64,000 bases of DNA from Gibbula magus. Taxonomy: Eukaryota; Mollusca; Gastropoda; Trochida; Trochidae. Below are positions 19,541 through 31,962 of the stretch, piece by piece. Each line of letters begins with the position of its first letter. The first letter of the stretch is position 1. Location: assembly GCA_936450465.1 (NCBI GenBank), contig OW388300.1, forward strand, positions 16,753,266 to 16,817,265, read 5' to 3'. Below the pieces are notes generated by a model. That model saw nothing but the letters and a program-made list of their open reading frames with translations. It did no database searches and was not told the origin of the DNA. The position numbers and the translations under genes were made by a program.

Positions 19541-20744
19541 CTGTTTATTACAAAAGTCGTGACTTAATGAATATGCGCTAAAATCCACTTAAAACCCATC
19601 GTCACAGGTTAGAAACACAACGTCAGAGACGAAGCGTGACCTCAAATTAATGTTAATGACGTCATATCACCATGACAAAGTGATATTTTACCCTATGGTA
19701 TGATAAAGGTGAAACCCCAATAAGATTGCCCTCGCAGGTAATATTATATAAGTATCAATATGTAACTATCAAACACATTGCTCAAGTCAAACCTTGTACT
19801 TTGAGCATAAAGATATATGCAATGACAACTCCAACATGAACTTTTGTATGGTTATCACTATCCTACCTACCAAATAATGAAATCGGCTCCGTCGTTTCAT
19901 TAACGTACCCTTCGCAAAATACAGGCTAACAATCAAGATTTTAAGTAGTGACCATCGGTCAGAACAACTATGTCACCGGATGGTACACACGTTCTGATAT
20001 TTCTTTTATAATCAATTTAGTAAACATTAATCAGTATGGTTTAGTCCTTGATGTCAGTACATAGGTACTTCATATTAGTTGGTAATCATTAGCAGGTCGA
20101 CCGTAGTGCTTGGTGATGAATTACTTTCAGTGTGTTATAACATGTACTAAAATAAAGTTAATGCGACCAGTTGCAAAAACATCATTCAGCAAGTGTCCAC
20201 GTTAAAAGGGTTTTCATTATAACTAGCTTCTTTGCACCAAATAATTACGGAAATGAGCTCCTTCGTGCGATAAATGTACATTTGCTAATGACAGGCCAAC
20301 ATGTTTTGATTAAAGACTTACCATCAGTGCAGCTATGTCACTGTGTTGAACACACGTCTTGGTAGTTCTGTGATTATAAACTCAACAAACATCAATCAGT
20401 ATAATACCAATATGGACTATTAACCAACGTTAGTACGTGCAGATCTTTGGATTCTCATCATTAGCACAGCGTGGTTCGCTGATGAAGTACAAATAGTTCA
20501 GTTTATGTGGTAACAAGTTAATACATTGTGACAGAAAACAACTTAATGTTGATCTGAATGGATCTCAGCTTGATTATATGAATAATATTTACCCACATTT
20601 AGATGAGATATTTGGTGATGAATTATTGTAACAAAGCAAAGAACGCAAACGTTGGCTATTTCTAAAAAACGGTTGTCTCTATTTTGGTCAGATACACATT
20701 TCCTTCACAAATGTTAAATTACACTTGTGACGTCATCCTATTGT
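19541..20744. other. no recognised feature
   Basis: AT-rich sequence with a single TGACGTCA near 19659; nothing else supported. Confidence 0.4.
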
Positions 20745-20985
20745 TCTTTCACTCCATTATTTTTCAGTAATGGAGAGTTACACATCACATCATTTTTTGA
20801 AGTAGAAATTTAATTTCTTTAACTTTTTAAAGCAATTTTGATAAAAGAGCAATTCTTTGAGTGTAATTTAAGTAGGGTAATATCCTCGTAACTCTCCATT
20901 CCTTAAAAATAATGTGCCTCGGCCCCTTCGGGGCCTCGGCTCCATTATTTTTAAGGAATGGAGAGTTACTCGGACATTACCCTCT
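20745..20985. mobile_element. foldback element with near-perfect 41-bp hairpin arms
   Basis: Arms at 20874-20914 and 20943-20983 match at 39 of 41 positions, with 27 consecutive matches next to the loop. The 28-nt loop itself contains GGCCCC-TTC-GGGGCC. A third arm-like piece at 20752-20781 (ATTATTTTTCAGTAATGGAG) lies upstream. No coding capacity. The structure is typical of a palindromic MITE or foldback transposon. Confidence 0.75.
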
Positions 20986-21001
20986 ACGTAATGCATTGAC
21001 A

Positions 21002-21454
21002 TAAACTGCCAGGCTAAAGGAAATACTCAACTCAGTTGATTTTATTATATGTATGATTTTCATTTGCAAATATCTCAAGTTTTCGATGTCATAATCTAAA
21101 ACTTTAAGTACAATGTTATTGTTTTAAATTTCAAATTCTTCAAAACATGTTTGTGATGATACACAACTGTTAATCGACATATTATCTGTGAAACTGAATA
21201 AATGTGCCTGATTCTGCACACATTTATAACATTTTAAACAAGTTAAGGAGTCATGTTGGTGTAAATATCATTTCTTACCCCTGTCATTAAACGAAGATAT
21301 TTTATTTCGATTTAACCAGTTTTCATTTAATTCATTCGAACTACTGCAGATAAGTATTATTATATCGTGCCATAGTCAAATACATCCGATTTCATTAAAG
21401 CATTGAATTAGTCAAAACCAACTGAGGTAAGTATTTTCTTTGTCTGGAAGTTTA
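21002..21454 (+). mobile_element. TA-flanked MITE, family 1 copy A (449 bp)
   Basis: The terminal inverted repeats AACTGCCAGGCTAAAGGAAA and (right end, reverse) AACTTCCAGACAAAGAAAA are each preceded or followed by TA, the Tc1/mariner target duplication. The interior matches copy B at 62913-63335 in reverse orientation (for example CATGTTGGTGTAAAT and TCTTACCCCTGTC). No transposase frame. Confidence 0.78.
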
Positions 21455-23701
21455 TTACAGACATTGCTTTCAGTTAATTAGTCAAACGTAATTTCAAAAC
21501 TTATGTACAACAGACAAAAAGACAGATTTTGGTTGATGATGCTGAGTAGGTCTCACAACTATTGTGCGTGTACATGGGGCATGTATCTTCAGTTTCTGCA
21601 CATGTATAATGCTGTTGTTCAATTTCAATTCGAAAGTAGTAAATATTATATATTTGACGATTGGGGATGAATATGCAATTTGAGTGAAATTGTGCAACTG
21701 AAATCAGCACATATCGTATGTTGGCACTCATTAAAGTGAAATATTTTTTTATGAAACACAGTGGATGCATCTTTGAATTAATACTTAATGCAGAAGGAAG
21801 TGATCAAGTGAAGATTGGTGGTGAGATGGAGTGATGAAGCCAAGTTGAAGTATCAGCTAAACCATTGTATAAGAGCAAACTATTGTTATCATGAAGAAAG
21901 TAATAGAAACCAAAAATGCGTTGGCCCATCCACAAGGAACAACTGTCTGCAACTAATATGTCAGTGACCCCTGCCACTTACAAGTTGTTATCCTTTTGTG
22001 AAAAGGTGGTGTTTTACATAATATTGTACTGGAAACAAGTTTTATGATGACCACCAAACTGAAGATATTGCATGCAACAGTCCATACAACATATACAAAA
22101 CGTTTGAAAAGGTCAAATTGTCGCCGTGAACTTTGAAATAAAATAACTGTCATTAAAGTGTATTAGTGTCTGCGTTTTTACAATGGAAATAGCGCATTAG
22201 AAGCATGATGTTATTTTTGTATCATTATTGATTATTGATATCTGCATAAATTGCTTTCATTAGCTGATGAAAGAGATCATTTTATTACCATAAACCCTAT
22301 TATATTTGCATTGCAGAATGAATCAGGTTTTTTCAGGCCACTGGCTAAATGATTACTAAGTTTTGTTGAATTCATCACCAATTGTAAAAACATAGCTACA
22401 ATGCCCCAAGAAATGAATAAAGGTAAATTGACCATTTCATACAACAGCTGGTGTATTTCTACAAAATGAAAATATGTACTTGTGCCTGAAAATTCCAGAC
22501 AAGTGACCAGTAACATAATAGGACAATGGGCTTCAATGTATTTAAGTTGAACTTGTCTGCAACCTGGTGCCATCATGACATATGAATTTAAATGGAAATG
22601 TCCTCTCTAAGCTTTTTATTCAGATTTATTGTTTTATAAACAATTGTTATGGTTTATATATGTGCATAGAAATCTACTCCCATATTTCGAGAGTTTATAG
22701 ATTATGTAATTTAAATGGACGATGACGATGTTGAAGACCTGTCGTTTCTGTTTGTCAGAGTAACTTTTATATGATTCAATTGCTAGGCTCTTGTGTCCTT
22801 TTTGATATTCGTCGAGGTCACCACTGTAGAGTGAATGATTTGTGAAATATCTCGATATTCCTGCTGCTGTCATCAGCAGACTACTGTGTCGAGGTTATCG
22901 TGACCAATTCCTTGTTTCGGAAATCATATACCACCTTTAAATTGAGAAAGTGACCTAATATTGAAAGCATCATATGTTCTTTGTTTCGGGGATCTGTCAC
23001 AGTAGCATTTAAACAACGGGTTGTCAGTTACCTTATATGCACGTGCAGAATGGGGCTTTTTAGTTCTAAGCTTCAATTCTTCTGAAGGTTTGTACATTTT
23101 GTACATTCCAAGTATGGGTGTTTTTGAAAATGAAAATCTCTCTATAGATGATTCTGAAGGTTCAATTTCGATGCTCTTCCGCTTCAGGTAGAGGAAAATT
23201 CAAACCAACTGTCCAAACAGTAGTGTCCACAAGGGCCGGAGGGTAGGCGTCCCTAGACTACCCTGGACACATAGGGCTTCCTCATTCTCCACTGAGATAA
23301 CATATGCCTGGTTACGCTAAGACCTACACTACACATTCGCTTATCTTGCATGGTATTTTCAAGGATGACCTTTCATCCTGCAAAGACACAAAGACACCTA
23401 AAACTGTGTTTGCTCTGTATGGGATAAATTATGTTATATGTTTTGAAGGATCTTCTTCTTTCCCTCATGCATAGGAAATCTCACTCAAGAACTCAATCTC
23501 CCATTTGTTAAAGACATTCATAGCCCACTTGTTTGTCCTTTAAGTTATTCGAACCTGCGCTAACTGCGTGATGGACAAGAATGCTAACCCCTACAAAACT
23601 TACAAAATATTATTCCCAAACAAACTGTTTAATATTAAATTTTATAGCCGCAAGAGTAAGTATGTCATTTGGAATATCCACAACTTCAATCAACTAGTTA
23701 T
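21455..23701. other. no recognised feature
   Basis: About 2.2 kb of AT-rich DNA without a supported gene or repeat. Short open frames here have no family resemblance. Confidence 0.4.
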
Positions 23702-23949
23702 CATGGTTGTCTCGGGGTTCGAATCCAACCAGAGGCAGTAGAGAACTGTTGTACACGCATTAATGTATCGGTGCAATGTTACTCTGAATTTCAGCGTAGT
23801 ACCATCCATGGTTCTCTAGTTCCAGTCGATGCTTGCCAGTTTCACTGCAACACATAGCGACATGGTGTTGCAGGCTTTCTCCCTGCCATAATACTAACAT
23901 CCATGATAGCGGCGTTAAACCCCAAATCACCTCACCCAACATGGTTGTC
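23702..23949 (+). mobile_element. tRNA-derived SINE, copy B, 5'-truncated
   Basis: The insert at 23712-23939 begins inside the tRNA-like head, just before the B box GGTTCGAATCC. It keeps the whole body and the end GGCGTTAAACCCC plus TCACCTCACC. CATGGTTGTC at 23702-23711 is repeated exactly at 23940-23949. The A box is missing, so this copy cannot start its own pol III transcript. Confidence 0.9.
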
Positions 23950-25051
23950 ACGTCTTATAATGAGATGCAGAATCATTGTTCATACTATTTAATCAATGGT
24001 TCCTATCTAGCCCCCTTCTCGTCCATCAAGTTTGATAATTTCACTCAGGCAGCCAGTGCAATTGTTCAAGTTTTACTAATGCAGAGCACTTCGTAACTCA
24101 ATTTGCAGCTCAGAGCTTAAACGGTGTTTTGATCATTTGTATTCCCTTGCCTCAAGAGTTGGGCATGTTTATCTCAAATTTAGAATCTTGTCATTGTTCG
24201 ATTTCATTTCCACGTCCTTTATATCCAAATTAGTTAATATTTGTTTCATATTTTAATCGAATCTTTTATGTTGTATGCAGAAGCAAAATCAGAGGCAAAA
24301 CAAACACACTTTACACTTTCAAAATCGAAATTATGGTAATCGGATGATAAAGATGCTGACAGTAAAATGCATAGAAAGTTAACTTTTGAACTTATGATGA
24401 ATCACATTTCACGCATTTTGGAGAAACATTGCAAAAAACAACCTAATTCAACGTCCATTATCAAAATGTGAGTAACCTGTTAAATTATCAAAATACACAA
24501 TGGATACCAACTTTAGAATAATTACCGTTTTTAGAATCAACGTAGATACAACTTTCTGATCCTCTTAGTAATCAAACTGAACAATATATTTTGTTTATAT
24601 TTTGTTATAAATGCTGTGATATGCTGGGTTGTGTTGTGGTAAATACACACCATACACAGATACATAGGTTTGGTTTAATCGAAAAGAAAACATACAATAT
24701 ACTTATAATAGATATGTATACTACTGTAGATTTTAGACTGTTACTAATGCTGATTTACTTTACCAGTCACATTAATAGTGATGGAAAGTCAGTTATTAAC
24801 GTGTTTTAATGAAGGTATTCTGCGATTACATGATAAAGCTACGTATTTCCATAACGAATACCTGGTTTGGTATAGATTGTTCCAAATACACTTTATTGGG
24901 GTAAAATGGATGACAGCCTAATTGTCCTGTGGCACTAACGTAGAGCAAAAACGTTTTACTTTCTGGTATTTCACTAAGATTGCGTCACAGGGTAGACAGA
25001 TGTGGGGTGATTACTGTTCTATTAATCTATTATGTCCAAAATGTGTAATAA
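23950..25051. other. no recognised feature
   Basis: AT-rich DNA; no gene, repeat or structure supported. Confidence 0.4.
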
Positions 25052-25320
25052 GTGAGGCAGGGCCTGACTTACCCTAAAACCCGTATCAAGACTTACGGGC
25101 CTCCATTAATCAATCTTAGTGACAAGAGACTAATTCGTCTGGACATAGATATCCCTCCACTGATTGATCAACTGACTGCAATGACAACAATCCACGAGGA
25201 TATTAGTACACTACTTATGACCATGGAACAGAAGCATGTGATGAATGCTAAGAGGCTTCACCATGTTCTTTTACTAGATTTCAGCATTATCATTGGGAAA
25301 TTTAGTCGGCCACCATAAGT
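25052..25320 (+). repeat. direct duplication 3, left copy (partner 35580-35787)
   Basis: Close match with the partner, including ACGGGCCTCCATTAATCAAT and GGACATAGATATCCCTCCAC. The same frame stays open through both copies, giving similar peptides (DIDIPPLIDQLTAM, then MNA). Differences are spread over all codon positions, and I do not recognise the peptide. It may be a shared old exon or just a repeat; I do not call it a gene. Confidence 0.75.
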
Positions 25321-25549
25321 CTTGCCATTGTTCAGTTAGGTGTTATTATGATTTAGCTTTTGGACTGACTGCAATATGTGCATAAATTAAGAGTTACTAT
25401 GTTACGCTTTGGGACTGACTGTATCTAAGAAAAATACATGCATTGCACTTAATACGTCACAAACATATTATGCAGAGAAATATTTGGAATAATTATGAAG
25501 TTACATTGACATTGAATATGTCCTTTAAGTCACATTGTTTAGGTAGGAG

Positions 25550-25890
25550 AGATTATTATTTAGAGGTCTACTAATTGAGGAAGAAAGTGTGTTAGTATCA
25601 TTTATAAATCAATCTTTAATTATGGCATATCAAATATATTTTACACGTTTTATTCAAATTCCGTTGTATGAGTCACAAACTTTTTGTGATATGTACACTT
25701 TTGATCTTATTCAAGATGAGTACCATTTCTTGCTCGTATGTCCATATTATTCACAACAACACTGTACATTTCTCAGTTGTATACTGTAAATCCTACCAGG
25801 TCAATGTTTAACAACTTACTCACAACAAAAGATGTAAAACTGTTGAAAAATGTTGCCATTTACATCTATAAGTTGTTGGGAAGGAATATC
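25550..25890 (+). pseudogene. LINE ORF2 C-terminal remnant
   Basis: Translated patches give the Cys/His region and tail of a non-LTR ORF2. First is 'CDMYTFDLIQDEYHFLLVCPYYS' in pieces near 25687-25755. Then, in a shifted frame, comes 'RSMFNNLL' and 'LLKNVAIYIYKLL' near 25800-25880. One frameshift and the absence of the RT core make it a fossil. It is a different copy, and probably a different family, from the one at 2110-3866. Confidence 0.65.
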
Positions 25891-26090
25891 ACTATTTATT
25901 TATGTGTATATTTCAAAATAAAAGAGAGTGTTCTTTACATAAATTCATTTACATCAACCCAAGTTATGATAAGTTACAATTGTTATTAGGAAGGCTTTCA
26001 AAACAGTGATTGTCTGTAATAAGGAAACTAGTAATAATCATTTCATCTATATGTACTATTTTCAAGAGTCAATCCTATGTAGTATATATA

Positions 26091-26672
26091 TACAGCTGCG
26101 TACGGAAAGTATGTTCACATGCAATATCATGTAAATTGACGTTCATTGTAAGATTAATAAAATTATACAACAATCAATGACAGTGAATCGTCATATATCC
26201 ATGTGTAAACAATCATTCTCACACTTATCTTCTGATCGTTATGGCAGTGGTGCATGTTTGTGAAATTTGGCATAATGAAATATACATAATCTATTTTCAA
26301 ATAAAAGTTGTCACATTGACTAAATGAGAACATTTTCAACACAAATACATTGAATGAGTAAAGAGGACATATCTGATGTATGTTGCATCCGATGGATCAC
26401 TTATTGTATATTTCACAGAAGAAAATACAAACTGCAGTTTTGAAAATATTGAGCCCTGCTCGCTTCAAAGAATTGTCAAAACTGTAACTGTTTACTATGA
26501 GATACCAAATCATATTATGTTATGGAACACTGAACTGTCTAATTAAAATGCAAAGCTGCAAGATGATCGATCTAGTTTTCGCGTTGATACGATGCATCAA
26601 AGACATGCTAAATTATATGATAATTGCACTAAAGTAAACAAGTAGTCGAATAACTCTCGGTACGCAGCTGTA
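26091..26672. mobile_element. TA-flanked non-autonomous DNA transposon (578 bp)
   Basis: Terminal inverted repeats CAGCTGCGTACGGAAAGT (26093-26110) and, on the right, ACTCTCGGTACGCAGCTG (26653-26670) differ at two positions, with TA on each side. The interior is AT-rich with no transposase frame. TA duplications point to the Tc1/mariner group. Only one copy is in the window. Confidence 0.78.
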
Positions 26673-29437
26673 AAAAACACAACCAAAATGTTATGCCTAA
26701 ATGTATAATGTAATGTTCATGTACCAAGGTGAGTGGTTGTTATGAAATAAAGATAGAATAGATTTTTATTGGTATGCCTCAACACGCCGTAAATAATACT
26801 TAAGTGTTAACATCAATAACTGCATTCGTTTGATAAATCGCAAATGTACGCATTATCTATTGTTATTTGAAAATTTACGCTCGGATTACCTGCTCTCAAA
26901 CATATACCAAATGATCAAACGTTCTACCTGAATTGGCCACTCAAAACGGCATAAAAATGGTTTAATTTCTGTCTTACATTAGAGATTGTAGCTATAGGCA
27001 TTGGTCTATATAACTGTGTAATGTAAAAAAAATTTTGTTATTAACTTAGAGGTTATTAGGACAGCAAAACTTACCTATACGAACTAGACAGTAATTAGAT
27101 TTACAACAAACAATTATGTTATTCCGATGAGAAAAGCTTGTCAGTTCTGCGAACTCGGAATACATCAATAGTAAAATGGAATACAGTCAAGGAAAATACT
27201 AGTATCATAACTTCTTTGAAATGACAAAGTTTTAAATTGATTCAGCTAAATATAATGCACACATTTTATGTTGCTTACAGGTATTTGACATTATCAAGCC
27301 CAGCCATAATCATATTTAACTACCCATGGTTGTGATCGTTAATATGATATTCCAGACGCCACCAGTTACAGAAAAACAATTAGTAGAAGACATTTTTCTT
27401 TGATAAAGATAACCTGTAAGTACTAACCTCGTTAGGTACGGCAATGAATCTGGGTAATGTTATAACTTGCTTTAACCTGGGGTCAACTGATGTTATGGAT
27501 AATGACTACATCGATTGTAATCTCATTGATCGAAGATTGATGAGCAATAACTTGTGAACCACTGTTCTAGAATGACTATGATCACCAGCGCTCATTTACG
27601 TCATTTGACATTGGCGCGAAGATGAGAACAATCAATATCAATTTGATTATTTTGCAATTTGATTAATCGATGCAATGATCAGGCAAGTCGCGTATTTTTA
27701 ATTCCTTTTACTTCAACAACAAGAAAACCATTTAAAAAGGCATGGTTCGGAGCATCTTCTTAAGGCTAAAAAATATTATAAACGGGATATGTATGTCGTA
27801 CATATTGCAAAATGAAGACTGCATTTTCGTCATTTTGGGGATACAAACTGATTACTAAAAAAATAATTAGTTGGTCAATTTAAAAGTCTCAAATAAAAAT
27901 AAATTGTATCTCGATTGTTTGAGTTGTGTAACATAGGTATAGGCCTATACTCTATTAACAATTTACACACATTATTTATTCATAAATAAAATTATGTTTT
28001 TAACAATCTATCATTTGAAAATAAAATTGAAATTTCAACTTCCCCGATAACATATTTTGAAGTAGGGGCTTAATTATGAATTAAATCAAAACGTTGTTGA
28101 GAGTTTTGTCATTGCTAGATTCCAGCAATAATAATAAGTAGGCCTAAGTTCCCAGAGAAAAAGCAGTCAACCATTTGTTAAAACTTTGCTAATATACCAA
28201 TTGATTGATTACGAAGCATATTTTGGTTTATCTGTGGAAGGAAGACATACGGATCTATTTTTAGTCCAAGGATAATGACTTGGTTCTTGGTTCCTTCTGT
28301 TTGGACATAAATATGGTTCTATCCGATATTTGTTTATACATCTACATGCTTCACTGTCTTGAATACATTATCAGTACATTGAGTATAACTATGCAAGTCT
28401 AACTGGCATTGGAATATTTGATAACAGAGGTTGGCGTGTTGACGGACTGCTAAAATTATCATTTAGTAGATGCCTGTGTCGCGCGGGTAACATTTGCGTG
28501 TAAAGTTTCTTTGATTTTCCGAAACTGCTCATTTAGGTGTAAAAATGCTTTGAATTGAAAATTGTTTATGTTTACTAATGTTCAGATTCAAAATGACACA
28601 ACCATCGTTTCAATTTGAGAGTTTTGACAAAATTCTCTTTTTGCAGTAAAAGGGGATAATTATTTCGGATAACCCACCTGGTCATGTGGTTAAAAATTAG
28701 CTACAGCTGTGTTCGTTGGTCATATACTTTTTTTCAATATGTGAAGAGGCCAATCATGATTGGTTTAAAGTTTATTTTTAATAGTCCAACTGTATTATAG
28801 GGTGAAATTTCAACTGTGTATATAGGTTGGAGGCGAATGTGGCCCCAACCAATAAGGTGACAAATGGTCATTGTGATATTATTACCAAATTTAGCAAACA
28901 TAACATTTTAATCATGCTATGCTTTCTCGGTGTAATGATGGACTTACATTCACAATAACGTTCTGAGAGTGTAAATGAAGAGGATGTAATCCATAAACAG
29001 AAAAAAGTAGATCAAACCTTAAGCAGAGTTTTAATCCTGACATTGTGAAAACACATCTATAGATGGCATGTGAAACATAGCGAAATATTTTTTTAATTTC
29101 AAGGGTTTTTGTTGGCAGAAAACTAATACATTTGTCATTCTTTTATTTAATAGTGATATATTAATGACAACATCTGGATGGTGTTTCCTGTAATATTAAT
29201 TTTTTCTGCGCAAACTATGATAGTTCTCAAACTTGAATGAGTAATTGAACATTTTTGAATGTTTTAATAGTACAGTCTCAAATGGGATTATTGATACACT
29301 TCAAAGATGACAGAGTAGAACTTGTGAAATACAAATGTGGAAGACAATGAATTTATTACTGAATGAATTACAATAACGATTTTGTGAGTATACCTTCTTT
29401 ATGTTTCATTCTGCACATGTGATGAAGTAGTGAGATT
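26673..29437. other. no recognised feature
   Basis: About 2.8 kb of AT-rich sequence. No gene, repeat or structured region that I can support. Confidence 0.4.
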
Positions 29438-29625
29438 GTAATTCCTTTGATCAACATATTCATTTACAAGGAATTTAAAATTGCAATGTTTTCCCTTGTT
29501 CCAAAGTTTTAATAAAACGAAACACTGATTGTAATTCCTTTGAAGAACATATTAATTTACAAGGATTTTAAAATTGTAATTTCTTTTCTTATTTCAAAGT
29601 TTCAATAAAACCAAAGACTGATGAA
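29438..29625 (+). repeat. two-copy tandem repeat, about 95-bp unit
   Basis: GTAATTCCTTTG...ACATATT-ATTTACAAGGA...TTTCAATAAAAC-AA recurs head to tail (second unit from about 29531) with scattered differences. Confidence 0.75.
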
Positions 29626-29708
29626 ATACAACATTGTGACTGCTATCATTCACATTTCTTCAAAGGAAAATCATCCACGTCCTTAAGGGACATTGTTCAA
29701 TCGTATTA

Positions 29709-31273
29709 ATTCGACTATGTCAGTTATGCATAAAACATGAGCAGATATTATTCGGCATTGACGACACCTCATGAAAAAAGAAAATTATTTCTTGAAATAT
29801 TTGGCAAATAGACTGTTTAACCTAATTCCGTTTAGATAGTGGCATAAGTCATCGATTTCATTTGCTATGGTTCACAATGTGGAATGTAATGACAGCTTTG
29901 GAGGACCAAAGTTAGCCCGAGATTGCAAGTTCCAGTTATATTAATAATTAATTATGCCTAGCCATGTTTGTGAACAAATTACACCAAATTATATAATGAT
30001 CATACTGATGTATATTACAATTCAGCACAAGATAGGCCATGGTACTATTGGCCCCATTGCCCCTTTACAAACACATATGTTGCTATGTGAACAAATGAAA
30101 AAAAAAATATCTATATCGTTTCATGAAAAGTCAAAAGACATACATTTCTATACCTTCTCCTTGGATTGAACATTCTATAATGGCAGAGTCAGTGTATGAA
30201 CTATAAATCATGCATGAAAATTCAAATATAATATCAGTGAAAGATTACTACATTACTACACGCATTTACATAATTCAAATAAATTCAACTGATGAATAAC
30301 GACTTTCTTTCAATAATATTACAACAGCACATATCAGCTCAATCATGCCCAAACTATTTCAATAACTTAACAAATCTGTGCATGATTTATGTGAATATTT
30401 ACATTAAATGTCATTGCTTCCTTACGGTAAAGTAATATAATAAACCTGTGATAGATGGAACTGCCTTCCGATATGAAACAGATCACGAACTGTTGATGAA
30501 TGTTAGAAACAATTGGAGGCTCTCTGATGCTAGAGTTACTTTCTTCAACGGGTAATTCTATATGTTATATTAGAATACAAGGGAGAGATGTTATGTATTA
30601 GTTTATGTGTAAAATACATTTTAATGAAACTATTACTTCCTGCTAGGGCTTGACAAGTTATCTCCCTGTGTAGGGAGCGCTTTCTCCTAACGTTTTCATC
30701 AGCAACCACGGCCGCTAGCTGCTCTCGCTATTTTTGCATATTTTGCATAAATGTTATTCTCATAGTTAGAAACATTAGATGGTAGACGCGCGACTAAAGC
30801 GAAAATCGGCAGGTAATAGGTTCCCTGGGATCATGCAGGCTTTGAAGGAGGAGGAATTGTTAGAAAGGGATGAGTACGGCGCGGGGAAAATGGCGGACGG
30901 CATTGCAATACGGGAATCGACCATGGAAACATCAAACTATTCTACAACAGTATTCCGTACAATTATGTATAAGCATCAAAAACATCAAACTGCCAATATG
31001 CATCATGAACAGTGATCTTATTGAGGTGATAATAACAATGTTATACCTCACTCGATGAAGATATAGCTGTGTAATAAGTCTACATCATTACACATTATGC
31101 AATAACATAAAACCTTATTGACATCATGGCATACCTTAAGGAGGTTTCAAATATAATGTCACAGTGTCAGCGCTGCCATGGTGTCATTACACAGTCAATA
31201 TAAGATCAGAGATTATATATTGTATTTCAATTTTACTTTTTGAAATCAGCAACTAGTAATCCAGTATAAATAG
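29709..31273 (+). repeat. direct duplication 1, right copy
   Basis: Partner of 15362-16913, same orientation, with offset about 14.3 kb. It ends at the shared TATAAATAG (31265-31273). It contains about 240 bp (30803-31043) missing from the left copy. Confidence 0.9.
30779..31015 (+). CDS. possible exon-like frame in duplication 1, right copy (78 aa)
   Basis: The frame starts ATGGTAGACGCG and spans the segment present only in the right copy. Base composition there is richer in G and C than the surroundings (GGCGCGGGGAAAATGGCGG). The first half of the peptide is charged (KEEELLERDEYGAGK). I recognise no family. It could be an exon remnant or chance, and the left copy has lost it. Confidence 0.2.
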   Translation: MVDARLKRKSAGNRFPGIMQALKEEELLERDEYGAGKMADGIAIRESTMETSNYSTTVFRTIMYKHQKHQTANMHHEQ

Positions 31274-31318
31274 TGCTCGCGTAAACATGTGTAAAATCAG
31301 TTTACTGCATAGCGAGCA
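31265..31318 (+). promoter_or_regulatory. TATA-like element followed by an inverted repeat
   Basis: TATAAATAG at 31265-31273, then GCTCGCGTAAAC (31275-31286) and GTTTAC (31300-31305) with GCGAGC (31312-31317). These can pair as a 12-bp stem with a bulge. The hairpin is absent from the left copy. Confidence 0.3.
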
Positions 31319-31650
31319 TGTATATATATATAGAAAAGCATGCGACAACATGCTGATGTTCATGCACATGATATCACCAAATGCTAATTCCATTTTTGAT
31401 TGTGAATAATATCAGTTTTTTACATCAATTCGAGACCATTCACTTCTCGAAAAGGTGAGTCAACAACGTACGTGTTCATGTTTTCATTTATTATATTCTC
31501 TACTCAACTCTCCAGTATTTCAGCAAACGTTAACATCAAAAAAATTGCAAATAACAATAAGCACCTACCTACCTTGACGGATTGTTTTGATTATATAACT
31601 TGCTATGGTATTATCTGTAGGGTTAAAAGGTAGTCGCAATAATACTTACC

Positions 31651-31962
31651 ATGCGACTGTCACAGAATGATTGGGTTCAATGTGAAGTATATTCCTTCTG
31701 GATTTGCATTACTTTTGCAACGCCAAGTTGCATGTCAATTGCCCAATGTCGGCCAAAAAACGAGACACCGAACGAGATTTCAGTTCAAGCAGTAACAAGG
31801 GAACTAACTGTGGATCAAAGCGTCCATAAAATGTCCCTAGAAATTCATTTCGATTGCAAATGGAAATCGGATTTAATCACGGTTCGGTTTCGTAGAAAAT
31901 TCGGACAATGTTTTTCTTACACATATTACATATATCCTCAAGTGCCCGAAGTCCTTGCATAA
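31651..31962 (+). CDS. unrecognised frame, 103 aa (weak)
   Basis: A complete frame with varied codons and 6 Cys residues, but with no domain, signal peptide or membrane segment I can name. Chance open frames of this length do occur in 64 kb of AT-rich DNA. No partner copy in the window tests for conservation. Confidence 0.15.
   Translation: MRLSQNDWVQCEVYSFWICITFATPSCMSIAQCRPKNETPNEISVQAVTRELTVDQSVHKMSLEIHFDCKWKSDLITVRFRRKFGQCFSYTYYIYPQVPEVLA

Noticed and set aside
21953..22576. Minus-strand gene from several adjoining frames
   Set aside because: The frames do not join through plausible splice sites and share no family resemblance.
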